Positions 52,613 to 61,767 of a DNA stretch of 64,000 nucleotides are shown here, one piece after another. The stretch is from Algoriphagus sp. PAP.12 (lineage in GTDB: Bacteria; Bacteroidota; Bacteroidia; Cytophagales; Cyclobacteriaceae), in the NCBI RefSeq assembly GCF_026652115.1, contig NZ_JAPPSQ010000002.1, forward strand, positions 1-64,000, written 5' to 3'. Each line of letters begins with the position of its first letter. The first letter of the stretch is position 1. The position numbers and the translations under genes are program-made. The notes under the pieces were generated by a model, which did not search any database, was not told where the DNA came from, and was given only the letters and a program-made list of their open reading frames with translations.

Positions 52613-54505
52613 TTAAGCAGCCTCTTCTTCAGGTTCTTCAGATTTTGGGTCTTCCAAAGCCAAATCCTTCTCAACTTTCAAATTGTCGATTATGAAGTTT
52701 TGGCGATTAGGAGTATTTTTCCCCATGTAGAAAGTCAAAAGCTCTGAAATTTTTGTTTCCTTATTCAAAATGATTGGCTCCAAACGAATATCATCCCCGA
52801 TAAACCCACCAAATTCTTCAGGCGAAATCTCTCCTAATCCTTTGAAACGCGTGATTTCAGGCTTATTCCCCAATTTATGAATTGCTCTTTGTCTCTCTTC
52901 GTCGGAATAGCAATAAATGGTTTCTTTCTTATTCCTTACTCGGAAAAGCGGTGTTTCCAAAATGAATAAGTGACCATTTTTCACCAAATCAGGAAAGAAT
53001 TGAAGGAAATAAGTCATGATCAACAATCGGATGTGCATGCCATCCACATCAGCATCCGTTGCAATTACGATTTTTCTATACCTCAAACCTTCTATTCCGT
53101 CTTCAATATTCAAGGCATGTTGTAGGAGATTGAATTCTTCATTTTCATAAACCACCTTTTTGGTCATCCCGAAGCAGTTCAAAGGCTTGCCTCTTAACGA
53201 GAAAACTGCCTGAGTCTGAACATCCCTGGATTTGGTGATAGATCCTGAAGCGGAGTCCCCTTCAGTGATAAACAACATGGTGTTGTTTTTAACTTCCTCA
53301 TTTGCCTTGTTATCATCGTAATGAACTCGACAATCACGCAACTTCTTATTATGCAAGTTGGCCTTTTTGGCTCTTTCATTAGCCAATTTTTTGATGCCAG
53401 AGATTTCTTTTCTCTCTCTTTCAGATTGAAGGATTCTCTTTAATAATGCATCAGCAACTGCAGGATTTTTATGTAGATAATTATCAAGCTCTGTCTTGAC
53501 GAAATCGTTCACAAAAGTCCTTAAGGTAGGACCATCTGGTCCAACAGAATGCGAACCCAGTTTGGTTTTGGTTTGAGATTCAAAAACCGGCTCCTGAACT
53601 CTAACTGCAATAGAGGCTACGATACTCTGACGAATATCAGAAGCATCATAATCCTTTTTGAAAAACTCACGGATAGTCTTTACGATAGCCTCCCTGAAAG
53701 CAGCCAAGTGAGTACCACCTTGTGTCGTGTATTGACCGTTTACAAAGGAATAATATTCTTCACCATATTGATTGGAGTGAGTGATCGCCAATTCGATATC
53801 GTTTCCTTTCAAATGGATTATAGGGTATCGGATACTTTCTTCTTCCACTTTGTTGGAAAGAAGGTCATATAATCCTTTATCTGAGAAATACTTTTTCCCA
53901 TTGTAATTGATTGTCAATCCAGCATTCAGATAGGCATAGTTCCATATCTGGTTTTCAAGATATTCAGGAATAAAGTGATAATTCTTAAAAATGCTAGCAT
54001 CAGGAGTAAAGATAACCTTAGTCCCGTTTCGATCAGAACTTTTATCAATAGGTCTATCTTCCTTCAGAACACCTTTTTCAAACTCAGCAATTTTGGTTTC
54101 ACCATCACGGAACGCCTGAACTTTAAAGTAATCTGAAAGCGCATTGACTGCTTTGGTACCGACACCGTTCAAACCAACCGATTTTTGGAAAGCACCTGAG
54201 TCGTATTTACCACCGGTATTGATTTTGGAGACGCAATCGATGACTTTTCCTAAAGGAATACCACGACCATAATCACGTACTTCAACTTTATGCTCAGAAA
54301 TCTTGACATCGATCGTTCGTCCATACCCCATCATGTGTTCATCGATGGAGTTATCCAAAACTTCCTTTACTAAAACATAAATCCCATCATCCTGGGCACT
54401 ACCGTCGCCCAATTTACCGATATACATACCCGGTCTCAACCGAATGTGTTCTCGCCAATCAAGGGACTTGATACTATCCTCTGTATATTTTACGTTTTCT
54501 GCCAT
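52613..54505 (-). CDS. parE: DNA topoisomerase IV subunit B
   Basis: A 630-aa ATPase subunit of type IIA topoisomerase. The GHKL ATP site shows [23 protein letters not shown] and [20 protein letters not shown] is the QTK-type loop region. The TOPRIM domain has ITEGDSASG with the catalytic Glu, and [11 protein letters not shown] with the metal-binding Asp pair. The C-terminal extension is acidic. It should form topoisomerase IV with the ParC encoded downstream; the SatD module lies between the two. Confidence 0.95.
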   Translation of the reverse strand: MAENVKYTEDSIKSLDWREHIRLRPGMYIGKLGDGSAQDDGIYVLVKEVLDNSIDEHMMGYGRTIDVKISEHKVEVRDYGRGIPLGKVIDCVSKINTGGKYDSGAFQKSVGLNGVGTKAVNALSDYFKVQAFRDGETKIAEFEKGVLKEDRPIDKSSDRNGTKVIFTPDASIFKNYHFIPEYLENQIWNYAYLNAGLTINYNGKKYFSDKGLYDLLSNKVEEESIRYPIIHLKGNDIELAITHSNQYGEEYYSFVNGQYTTQGGTHLAAFREAIVKTIREFFKKDYDASDIRQSIVASIAVRVQEPVFESQTKTKLGSHSVGPDGPTLRTFVNDFVKTELDNYLHKNPAVADALLKRILQSERERKEISGIKKLANERAKKANLHNKKLRDCRVHYDDNKANEEVKNNTMLFITEGDSASGSITKSRDVQTQAVFSLRGKPLNCFGMTKKVVYENEEFNLLQHALNIEDGIEGLRYRKIVIATDADVDGMHIRLLIMTYFLQFFPDLVKNGHLFILETPLFRVRNKKETIYCYSDEERQRAIHKLGNKPEITRFKGLGEISPEEFGGFIGDDIRLEPIILNKETKISELLTFYMGKNTPNRQNFIIDNLKVEKDLALEDPKSEEPEEEAA

Positions 54506-54515
54506 AATTCAATAC

Positions 54516-55010
54516 TTAAGAGCCTTTCTGCAGTTGTTTGGCTTTGCCTGCAAAAAGCAAAAAGAGTGCGATAATCCAGATAACCAATAAAACTGGAATC
54601 AGATAAAAGAAGAAACTAAAATTATCTGGAGTAATTTCTTGCTGATTATTAATCGAATGGATGTATAAAACAACCACTGCCAAACTGAAATTGATCACCC
54701 CTCCAAAGGAATAAAACCAAGCCAATAGATAATCTCTGTAGTTGTCCCCTACCGGGAAAACTCGATGTAACCTTTTGCTAGTCTTAGTCTCTAACAATTT
54801 TGGAGGAAGAATTGTAAATGCATTTAATAGAACAAATGCCGCGATCATGGCATAGAAGAAAAAATTCTTCTCAATGGTTGATACGGTTTCTCCGCTTTCT
54901 CCCAATCTATAAGTGAGCTGATCGGTCATAGCTGCATAGAAATACAGTAGGAAAAAGAGGAATATGAGGATACTTACGAAGTAGAAGAACTTCCCGAATC
55001 TGTAATACAT
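54516..55010 (-). CDS. conserved hypothetical four-helix membrane protein
   Basis: A 164-aa protein with hydrophobic helices at about residues 8-27, 48-68, 96-116 and 132-155. Between helices 2 and 3 is LETKTSKRLHRVFPVGDNYRDYLLAWFYSF, which may be a conserved loop. No family recognised. It ends 10 bp before the parE start, so it is probably the first gene of the parE transcript; its relation to topoisomerase is unclear. Confidence 0.7.
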   Translation of the reverse strand: MYYRFGKFFYFVSILIFLFFLLYFYAAMTDQLTYRLGESGETVSTIEKNFFFYAMIAAFVLLNAFTILPPKLLETKTSKRLHRVFPVGDNYRDYLLAWFYSFGGVINFSLAVVVLYIHSINNQQEITPDNFSFFFYLIPVLLVIWIIALFLLFAGKAKQLQKGS

Positions 55011-55212
55011 ATGAAATGGGTAATTGAATGTGCTAATATACAGGATTTGATCAAACAGATGGGCAGCAATTCAAGCTGGTACTCCGACAATATTTGTCTC
55101 AAATTTGAAAATCCGTGAACCTAAGCCAATTAGCCTTTCCTGCAAATTAGCACTGATTTTTCTCCCAAAGAGATAAAATTAGGTTTTTCATACTTAGAAA
55201 AAGAAAGCTCAG

Positions 55213-55220
55213 TACATTTG
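55213..55220 (+). promoter_or_regulatory. promoter -7 element of the 127-aa lipoprotein gene
   Basis: TACATTTG, an exact TAnnTTTG match, 26 bp before the ATG. The -33 region is a T-rich stretch without a clear TTTG. Confidence 0.5.
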
Positions 55221-55246
55221 CAGCCGAATAAAGAATCCATTTCTCC

Positions 55247-55630
55247 ATGAAGTATTTAAGCATTGCCACCTTTTTATTGATTATGATCGGAACTTCCTGT
55301 TCTTCCAAATTAGATACAGGAGCAATCAATATTGAAAATTGGAAAGGTGATCGATACGGATGCAAAGGACTTCGTCTTCAGGATTTAGAGGAATTTGAAA
55401 AAATCAAAAACACCTTCCTAGGTGCAGACAACCAAGCTTTAATCAAGACTTTTGGAAGACCAGATCGCGTTGAATTGGTAGATAAAAGCCAAAGTTTCTT
55501 TTTCTACTATTTCGAGCCGAGTGATAATTGTGATGGTGTAAAACCAGAAAAAGAACCCCTTAAGGTTCTTTTTCGAATGAATGCTATTTCTAAAGTATCT
55601 GAGGTAACTGTTACAACCCTGAACCCATAA
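55247..55630 (+). CDS. small lipoprotein (BamE/SmpA-like fold possible)
   Basis: A 127-aa lipoprotein; lipobox GTSC with Cys near residue 18. Mature segment IKNTFLGADNQALIKTFGRPDRVELVDKSQSFFFYYFEP resembles the small alpha-beta 'fGkPdr' fold of SmpA/BamE-type lipoproteins, in which a helix is followed by two beta strands. Two further Cys residues occur (YGC and NC). Function unknown. Its 3' end overlaps the convergent ROK gene by 20 bp. Confidence 0.65.
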   Translation: MKYLSIATFLLIMIGTSCSSKLDTGAINIENWKGDRYGCKGLRLQDLEEFEKIKNTFLGADNQALIKTFGRPDRVELVDKSQSFFFYYFEPSDNCDGVKPEKEPLKVLFRMNAISKVSEVTVTTLNP

Positions 55631-56543
55631 AACAAAGAGCAGCCGCTCCAAGGGTTCCTGCATTGTTTTCCAAAGTCGCCTTTTTCAATACTAAGTCTTT
55701 ATTGTAATAGATAGTCAAATACTGTCTGATTGTACGCTCGATCTCAGGAAGCATAAATTCCAAACCTGCTGAAATACCCCCACCGAAATAGACTTCAGTT
55801 ACATCCAGAATTCGGATGGTAGAAACGATAGCCTCTCCCAACATCAATCCAACCTCCTTGAAAACCATCAAGGAAACTTCATTTCCTTCTTTTGCAGTGT
55901 CGACCAAGAGATGTGTTCCTAGTTCAGCACCGGCAAGTCTACCAGCTTTATCAGGATATGCGGCGATCATTCGCTCAAGGATATCCAAAATTCCTTTACG
56001 TCCGATCAAAGTCTCCAATCTTGCACTTCCTTTGGAAAGCATATGTCCCATTTCCATTGCATTTCCTCGTGAGCCTTTGAAAACTTCTCCATCAAGGACC
56101 AAGGCACTTCCGATTCCGGTACCCATGGTGATGAAAAGGAAATTGTCGGAAGGATCATCTTTACCAAAATAGAATTCTCCAATGGCAGCAGCAGCAGCGT
56201 CATTTTCCAAAAAGAATTCTTTATCTGGATAGGCATTTTTTAAGCCTTCCTTCAAATTGAAATTATTTAATCCTGGAATTGCGGGAATTTCCAATGGAGT
56301 AGTACGATCCTTACTGATTAAGCCCGGTAAACCGATGCCTACTTTCTCTACTTCTGGGTATTTTTCGAAATATTTAGCTAATCCAGCGATAAAAGCAGGC
56401 CCAAATCCATCCTGATGATCTCTAAATGGCGTTGTATCTTCTTTCTGAAAATCAACAATTTGTCCGTCTTTATCAACTAGACCAATCTTCAGATGGGTTC
56501 CTCCTACATCCACTCCTAAAAAGTGCGTCACTGCTTTATCCAT
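55611..56543 (-). CDS. ROK family sugar kinase, zinc motif absent
   Basis: A 310-aa sugar kinase of the ROK family. The ATP/phosphate segment FLGVDVGGTHLKIGLVD is at the N-terminus. The catalytic Asp is in FLENDAAAAAIGE, the phosphate-2 motif is MGTGIGSALV, and EMGH is the conserved Glu-Met-Gly-His. The CxCGxxGC zinc-binding motif that normally follows is missing; the region reads SKGSARLETLIGRKG. It probably phosphorylates glucose or a related hexose. I use the ATG at 56543 and not the longer frame from 56579. Confidence 0.88.
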   Translation of the reverse strand: MDKAVTHFLGVDVGGTHLKIGLVDKDGQIVDFQKEDTTPFRDHQDGFGPAFIAGLAKYFEKYPEVEKVGIGLPGLISKDRTTPLEIPAIPGLNNFNLKEGLKNAYPDKEFFLENDAAAAAIGEFYFGKDDPSDNFLFITMGTGIGSALVLDGEVFKGSRGNAMEMGHMLSKGSARLETLIGRKGILDILERMIAAYPDKAGRLAGAELGTHLLVDTAKEGNEVSLMVFKEVGLMLGEAIVSTIRILDVTEVYFGGGISAGLEFMLPEIERTIRQYLTIYYNKDLVLKKATLENNAGTLGAAALCFMGSGL

Positions 56544-56588
56544 TTTGTTATTTATAGGTTTGAGTTCCAAAAAAGCCAAAAAATTGCT

Positions 56589-57077
56589 TTACTTCCTATA
56601 ATCTTTAGCAATCTGCTGGAAAATTTTGAAAACTGCGGGACAAACCAACGTATTTTTAAGTGTTAGGCCCAAAATCCCATGCATATTTTTTCTGTTGGTA
56701 TGAGGGTATTCACGACAAGCTTTAGGTCGGTCCTCATAAACCAAACATTTATTGTCAGTTCCTAAAAAAGGACAAGGCGAAGAATTCAAAACATAATCCC
56801 CGTCATCGTCCCTGTAGAGATATTCATCGATAAATGCACTGCTTTTCTGTCTAAAAACCTTAGCAAGCCGATCAATATCTACTTGCAAAAAAATGGGACT
56901 TGTTGTTTTACAACAGTTGGCGCACTCCAAACAATCTATTTCCTCAAAGGCCTCCTCATGAAGGTTTTCAAAATCTTCATCGAGCTTTTTAGGCTTTACT
57001 TTTCGAAGCCTATCCTTCAATTTCTTGTTAGCGGGAAAATCAGATTTACTTTCCCTTTGGAATAATTCTAAATCCAA
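56589..57077 (-). CDS. YkgJ family cysteine cluster protein
   Basis: A 162-aa soluble protein with the cysteine pattern CLECANCCKTTSP (about 50-62), PCPFLGTDNKCLVYEDRPKACREYP and a final Cys in LVCPAVF, as in YkgJ/Fe-S cluster proteins (UPF0153). The cluster probably binds iron-sulfur or zinc. The start is TTG; a stop lies close upstream and no ATG fits, while the N-terminus MDLELFQRES is normal for relatives. Function unknown. Separated from the ROK gene by 45 bp. Confidence 0.85.
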   Translation of the reverse strand: MDLELFQRESKSDFPANKKLKDRLRKVKPKKLDEDFENLHEEAFEEIDCLECANCCKTTSPIFLQVDIDRLAKVFRQKSSAFIDEYLYRDDDGDYVLNSSPCPFLGTDNKCLVYEDRPKACREYPHTNRKNMHGILGLTLKNTLVCPAVFKIFQQIAKDYRK

Positions 57078-57160
57078 AATGCGTTAATAAATTTTATAAC
57101 AAACTGTATTTCAAATGTTTGACAAATTAGGTATATTAAGTAAGCTAAACCCAATAACCT

Positions 57161-57520
57161 ATGAAAACTCATCATTCAGAGCTCTATTTCTATCATAATT
57201 CGGCTCAACCGATCAACAAACAAACAAGAGCTTATGCTCACTCTGTTGCAAAATTCATTCATGAAATCGATCTCGTATCCCAAAAAATGACTGCTACTCA
57301 ATGGAATCAGATTTTGCTACTTCTTGATCTCCGTCCAAAAGATTTACTAAATCGTGCCCATCCCGATTACCAGCGTTTGATTGCCGGTAAAAACTGGGAT
57401 CATGAAAGCTGGCTGAATATTTTGGTGAAATATCCTTACTTAATAAAAGCACCTATAGCTCTTTATAGAAGAAAGGCAATACTTTGTCGTACTCCCAGTG
57501 ATATTCTGAAACTCAATTAA
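57161..57520 (+). CDS. ArsC/Spx-like protein without catalytic cysteine
   Basis: A 119-aa protein with the ArsC/Spx thioredoxin-like layout. YFYHNSAQPINKQTRAYAHSV matches the N-terminal strand-helix; LLDLRPKDLLNRAHPDYQ the middle; and LVKYPYLIKAPIALYRRKAILCRTPSDIL the C-terminal 'nPxLIkRPI' motif. The redox cysteine that starts the first helix in arsenate reductase and Spx is absent, as is the CXXC; the only Cys is near the C-terminus. So it is not expected to reduce arsenate. Role unknown. It overlaps the convergent S1-like gene by four bases. Confidence 0.8.
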   Translation: MKTHHSELYFYHNSAQPINKQTRAYAHSVAKFIHEIDLVSQKMTATQWNQILLLLDLRPKDLLNRAHPDYQRLIAGKNWDHESWLNILVKYPYLIKAPIALYRRKAILCRTPSDILKLN

Positions 57521-58344
57521 GGTAAGGCAATTCCGTCTTCTAAAATCTGGATTTCTCGGGCTTTGTATAACTGACCTATACATTGTTTAAAGTGCTTTTT
57601 ACTCATAGAAAGCACTTTTTTGATTTCTTCAGGGTCAGATTTATCGTGAAGGGGCAAAAACTTTTTTTCCTTCAAAATCGCCAAGATTTTCTCTGCTCCT
57701 TCTTCGTATTTTACTCTTCCTGTTGGTAAAAGCTGCAGATCCAACTTCCCATCATCTCTCTTCTTTTTTACGAACAAATTCCTTCTCTCTCCTATTTCAA
57801 TGGGCTGAAATACCTCATTAGAATAGATCAATCCTTCAAATTCATCTTCCACTAAAACCTTGAAGCCTAAATCAGTTTTTTCATATATCAAACCATCCAC
57901 TTCGTCTCCAGGTTTGAAATCATCCGTTGCCGGAATGATGAAATCTCTATGCTTGCTACTACCAATCAAACGATTGGAGCGGTAATCAACACAGACACGA
58001 ACTAGGTATTTTCTTCCGACTTCCATGTCTTTTCCCATTTCTGAGTTAGGTACCAAAAGATCCTTTGGTAAACCCCAATCCATAAATGCTCCAAATGAAG
58101 TTACTTCTTTGGCTTCCATGACAGCCCATTCGTCCACGATAGCTTTGGGGGTATCGGTCACTGCAACAGGTCTATCTTCACTATCTGTGTAGACAAATAC
58201 TTGCACATAATCATCCTCTCGCTCGTCACCACTTAAGTATCCTTTGGGAAGCAAAACTTCCTCTCCTGATTCCAATTCAAGGTAAGCACCAAAATCTGTA
58301 AAGCGATTGATGGGAAGGCGACTGATTTGTCCGAGTTCTTTCAT
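57517..58344 (-). CDS. CvfB-like S1 RNA-binding protein
   Basis: A 275-aa soluble protein of the CvfB/YitL family. It is built of S1-type OB folds: residues 1-65 (ISRLPINRFTDFGAYLEL and VLLPKGYL), 66-140 (TSFGAFMDWGLPKDLLVP), 145-210 (DLGFKVLVEDEFEGLIYSNEV), followed by a winged-helix part (KKVLSMSKKHFKQCIGQLYKAREI). Likely binds RNA in post-transcriptional control. Single gene on this strand. Confidence 0.88.
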   Translation of the reverse strand: MKELGQISRLPINRFTDFGAYLELESGEEVLLPKGYLSGDEREDDYVQVFVYTDSEDRPVAVTDTPKAIVDEWAVMEAKEVTSFGAFMDWGLPKDLLVPNSEMGKDMEVGRKYLVRVCVDYRSNRLIGSSKHRDFIIPATDDFKPGDEVDGLIYEKTDLGFKVLVEDEFEGLIYSNEVFQPIEIGERRNLFVKKKRDDGKLDLQLLPTGRVKYEEGAEKILAILKEKKFLPLHDKSDPEEIKKVLSMSKKHFKQCIGQLYKAREIQILEDGIALP

Positions 58345-58511
58345 GGCTCAAAGGTAGGGATTAATCCAAAAAAGGACCTGAAAAAAATCTGACAATGCTA
58401 GTCAGGAAAGATCTGATAAAATTGGAATTCTTTAGTGCCAAAGCTAGTTTTGAAATGGTGGCTATAAAACTGTCACGAAGGATAAACCCAAATACAAATA
58501 AAAATTAAATT

Positions 58512-59402
58512 ATGAAGAATATTGCAGTCATCGGATCTGGAACCATGGGAAATGGAATTGCTCACGTTTTTGCCCAAAATGGATACCAGGTTTCCTTAAT
58601 AGATCTTAAGCAGGAATACTTGGATAAAGCCATCGATAAGATAGCCAAGAATATGGATCGCCAAATCAGCAAAGGAATTTTGACTGAGGATGAAAAAGGA
58701 GCTGCATTGGACAGAATTTTCACATTTACAGATTTAGAAAAAGGATTAACCTCAGTTGATCTAGCTGTGGAAGCTGCCACCGAGAATTTGGAGATTAAAT
58801 TGGATCTATTTCGAAAAATGGACCAATTAGCACCAAAAGAAGCGATTTTAGCTACCAACACTTCTTCCATATCCATCACCAAAATTGGAGCTGTTACTCA
58901 AAGACCTGCCCAAGTGATAGGAATGCACTTTATGAACCCTGTACCAGTCATGAAACTCGTTGAAGTGATCCGTGGATATGCTACTTCTGATGAGGTAACC
59001 GAAAGTGTGATGAACCTTTCCAGAGATTTGGATAAATCTCCTGTTGAGGTAAATGATTATCCAGGGTTTGTTGCAAACAGAATTTTGATGCCTATGATCA
59101 ATGAGGCAATTTATTCTCTATTCGAGGGTGTAGCAGGGGTAGAAGAAATCGATACAGTAATGAAATTGGGAATGGCTCACCCGATGGGCCCTTTGCAATT
59201 GGCTGATTTTATCGGATTGGATGTTTGCCTTTCAATATTGAAAGTACTTCATGATGGCTTTGGAAACCCTAAATATGCGCCTTGCCCACTTTTGGTAAAC
59301 ATGGTGGAAGCAGGATACAAAGGCGCCAAAACCGGTGAGGGTTTTTACAAATACACTCCAGGAAACAAGGATTTGGTAATAGCTTCAAGATTTAAGAAAT
59401 AA
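58512..59402 (+). CDS. 3-hydroxybutyryl-CoA dehydrogenase family protein
   Basis: A 296-aa NAD(P)-dependent 3-hydroxyacyl-CoA dehydrogenase (Hbd/PaaH-like). The Rossmann motif is GSGTMGNGIAHVFAQNG, the catalytic His-Glu pair lies in GMHFMNPVPVMKLVEVI (with ATNTSSISIT before it), and NDYPGFVANRILMPMINEA begins the dimer domain. The size is that of the stand-alone short enzyme. Acts in fatty-acid oxidation, phenylacetate breakdown or hydroxybutyrate metabolism. Six bp from the deoxynucleoside kinase gene. Confidence 0.93.
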   Translation: MKNIAVIGSGTMGNGIAHVFAQNGYQVSLIDLKQEYLDKAIDKIAKNMDRQISKGILTEDEKGAALDRIFTFTDLEKGLTSVDLAVEAATENLEIKLDLFRKMDQLAPKEAILATNTSSISITKIGAVTQRPAQVIGMHFMNPVPVMKLVEVIRGYATSDEVTESVMNLSRDLDKSPVEVNDYPGFVANRILMPMINEAIYSLFEGVAGVEEIDTVMKLGMAHPMGPLQLADFIGLDVCLSILKVLHDGFGNPKYAPCPLLVNMVEAGYKGAKTGEGFYKYTPGNKDLVIASRFKK

Positions 59403-59407
59403 GAAAA

Positions 59408-60025
59408 ATGCACATAGCTGTTGCAGGCAACATTGGTAGTGGAAAAACCACTTTGACCGAGAAACTGGCCAAACATTTTGGCTGGCAAGCGGAATTTGAA
59501 TCTGCGGATGACAACCCATATCTTCCTGATTTCTATGAGGATATGAAAAGGTGGGCTTTTCATCTTCAGGTTTATTTTCTCAATTCAAGATTCAATCAAG
59601 TCAAGAGGATTCAAGAAAGTCAAATAGATACAGTTCAAGATCGAACCATCTATGAAGACGCCTATATTTTCGCTGCCAATCTTTATAAAAGTCACCTTTT
59701 GAGTGAACGGGATTATTATAATTACAAGAGTTTGTTTGACAGTATGACTCCTCATATCAATCCGCCTGATTTATTGATTTATCTGAAGGCAGATATTCCG
59801 AAACTGGTAGGACAAATTGAAAAAAGAGGAAGAACTTACGAGACCACCATGAGAATTGATTATTTGAAAAATCTCAATTCCCATTATGAAGAATGGATAG
59901 CCAATTATAAAGAAGGAAAGCTTCTGATTGTCGATGTAAACAATTTGGATTTCGTTGAAAATCCTGAGGACTTTTCACTAATCCTTGAAAAAGTTCATCG
60001 AGAAATATTTGGATTATTTTCTTAA
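59408..60025 (+). CDS. deoxynucleoside kinase
   Basis: A 205-aa P-loop kinase of the dNK/thymidine-kinase-2 family. The Walker A motif is AGNIGSGKTTLTEK (6-19), DDNPYLPDFYED is the substrate region, DRTIYEDAYIFAANL holds the catalytic ED(R)-type acid, and IEKRGRTYE is the lid Arg region. It salvages deoxynucleosides, most likely purines, in the cytoplasm. It follows the hydroxyacyl-CoA dehydrogenase by five bp and should be co-transcribed, although the functions are unrelated. A terminator follows. Confidence 0.92.
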   Translation: MHIAVAGNIGSGKTTLTEKLAKHFGWQAEFESADDNPYLPDFYEDMKRWAFHLQVYFLNSRFNQVKRIQESQIDTVQDRTIYEDAYIFAANLYKSHLLSERDYYNYKSLFDSMTPHINPPDLLIYLKADIPKLVGQIEKRGRTYETTMRIDYLKNLNSHYEEWIANYKEGKLLIVDVNNLDFVENPEDFSLILEKVHREIFGLFS

Positions 60026-60026
60026 T

Positions 60027-60053
60027 CAAGCAGCTCAAAGCTGCTTTTTTTTA
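60027..60053. terminator. terminator between convergent genes
   Basis: AGCAGC-TCAAA-GCTGCT stem-loop followed by eight T residues; ends the deoxynucleoside-kinase transcript and overlaps the last codons of the convergent glycosidase gene. Confidence 0.85.
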
Positions 60054-61091
60054 TTTGAGTGGAATGGTAATCACTACAGACTCATCCTCTATTTTACCAG
60101 CCAATCCCAGAACAGTTACTTTTCCATTTTCATGAAACACAAAAGGTCTTTCTAAACGATCTGGCTTCAAAATACTACCATTTTTCATTTTAAGTTCTTT
60201 GGGAGTGAGTACGTAATCTGAGGCTTTTCCCCAATTTATTCCATCAGGTGAACTCATCATTCCTATAAAACCATGGGCATGAAAGACAGCATAGTAATAA
60301 TCCAAATCTTCATCATACCATAATGACATATCTTCGGTATCCAGATCATCTATCACCGCTTTGGGAAGAATTTCAAAAGGACCATCTGGTTGATCTCCAA
60401 TCGCCATAGCCTGATTTCTGATAAATCTGGTTTCATTGGGCTTATCACCTTTGATAATCAAGTAATATTTCCCATCTCTTCCTTTTGTAATAGCAGGATT
60501 GACAGTCAAAGTGGTGATTGGGCCTGATGGTTCGATCAGTGGATTATCTTTTCTTTCCCAAGGACCATTTATACTTTCCGAAACAGCAATTCCCGTTCTT
60601 TGATTGGGTCTTAAAATTTTCCAATTATCATGAGAATAGCCTGTTTGCGCAATTTCCATCAATTCATCAGTTGTATAACCCTGATTGTCTCCCAAATTGG
60701 TAGAAATGTAATAGAGGTAATATTTGTCTTCGAATTTCTTGATTTTGGGATTGTGTGCAGTAATTGCATCCCAATGACCTTTTCCTCTCCCCTCAAGCAC
60801 AGTTTCTAAATATTCCCATGGACCTGATGGAGAATCCGAAGTAGCATGAGCAATCTCTGAAAACAATAACCAACCAGTAAACTTGCTTTCCTTAGGCCAG
60901 CGACTATAAAAAAGGTGATATTTCCCGTCCTCACCTTGGATGATTGATCCTCCCCAATTATAAAATCCTTCAGTTTTAAAAATATTGGTTTCGTCTATTT
61001 CAGAAATCCTGTCCGAAATCGTCAATTTATCTTGAGCGACCAATTGGGTGAAAAAAGCTAAAAATAGGATTGTTAGAATGGATTGTTTCAT
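60051..61091 (-). CDS. secreted five-bladed beta-propeller glycoside hydrolase (GH43/GH117-like)
   Basis: A 346-aa exported protein (signal peptide ending QLVAQ). It has the five-bladed propeller repeats of GH43/GH32/GH117-type enzymes: GGSIIQGEDGKYHLFYSRWP, AHNPKIKKFEDKYYLYYIST, NPAITKGRDGKYYLIIKGDK and EDMSLWYDEDLDYYYAVFH, each with the acidic residues used in catalysis. The precise family cannot be fixed without a search, and substrate is unknown. The ATG at 61091 is preferred to a TTG one codon upstream. Located just beyond the 214-aa gene on the same strand. Confidence 0.8.
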   Translation of the reverse strand: MKQSILTILFLAFFTQLVAQDKLTISDRISEIDETNIFKTEGFYNWGGSIIQGEDGKYHLFYSRWPKESKFTGWLLFSEIAHATSDSPSGPWEYLETVLEGRGKGHWDAITAHNPKIKKFEDKYYLYYISTNLGDNQGYTTDELMEIAQTGYSHDNWKILRPNQRTGIAVSESINGPWERKDNPLIEPSGPITTLTVNPAITKGRDGKYYLIIKGDKPNETRFIRNQAMAIGDQPDGPFEILPKAVIDDLDTEDMSLWYDEDLDYYYAVFHAHGFIGMMSSPDGINWGKASDYVLTPKELKMKNGSILKPDRLERPFVFHENGKVTVLGLAGKIEDESVVITIPLK

Positions 61092-61119
61092 CAAATAAAT
61101 CTTAAATAAGGAGGAAATA

Positions 61120-61764
61120 TTAAGCTAATTTCCTCATAAACCAATTCAACAACATTTGCTGCTGTTCTTCATTTGGATTGACCAGAAGCTGATCTAATCG
61201 CTTCAGGCTTCCTCCAGTCATGATGGTTTCATAGGGAGACAATCGAACTAATTTATATCCATGTATTCTGGTTTGCAGATCAATTTGAACATCATTATAA
61301 GCCTGCAGTTTCCATCCAGGAGCTCCATTTCCTGAGAAATCGCCAGGCTCCGAAGCAGCTCCAAACCAAGTCTGTGCAATTGGTGGACCATTCCAAATTC
61401 TACTTTGCATTCCAGCTTTCAAACATTCCTTTTCGTAGGTCCGACAAAGTCTTCTTTGAGCATCAACAAATGGAAAATTCATTTCACGATAAAGATCTGA
61501 TCTAAAAGACGTTAACCTGTACCTATTAAAATGAAGATGGAAGTCAAAAAGAAACAAAAATCGATTGATTTTCCAGTCAAATTTCAGCTTTTCCAAAAGC
61601 GGATTTTTACCTTCTCCTCCTAAATCTTCGAAAACTTCTTGAAGCCAATTTTTCCCTTTTTGATCCAGAAATTTTGGGTTTACTTCCAACTCAAAGTTTT
61701 CCTTTAAATCCACATCGCTGTTTCGGAGGATCTCCAGAAAATTCTCTACAAAAATATGTTGCAT
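61120..61764 (-). CDS. conserved hypothetical protein
   Basis: A 214-aa soluble protein without signal peptide. A basic/aromatic central stretch (FLFDFHLHFNRYRLTSFRSDLYREM) precedes QTWFGAASEPGDFSGNGAPGWKLQAYNDVQIDLQTRIHGYK, which looks like a conserved core. No family recognised with confidence. It begins 3 bp after the DUF2452 gene and is in the same operon. Confidence 0.7.
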   Translation of the reverse strand: MQHIFVENFLEILRNSDVDLKENFELEVNPKFLDQKGKNWLQEVFEDLGGEGKNPLLEKLKFDWKINRFLFLFDFHLHFNRYRLTSFRSDLYREMNFPFVDAQRRLCRTYEKECLKAGMQSRIWNGPPIAQTWFGAASEPGDFSGNGAPGWKLQAYNDVQIDLQTRIHGYKLVRLSPYETIMTGGSLKRLDQLLVNPNEEQQQMLLNWFMRKLA

Positions 61765-61767
61765 TGA

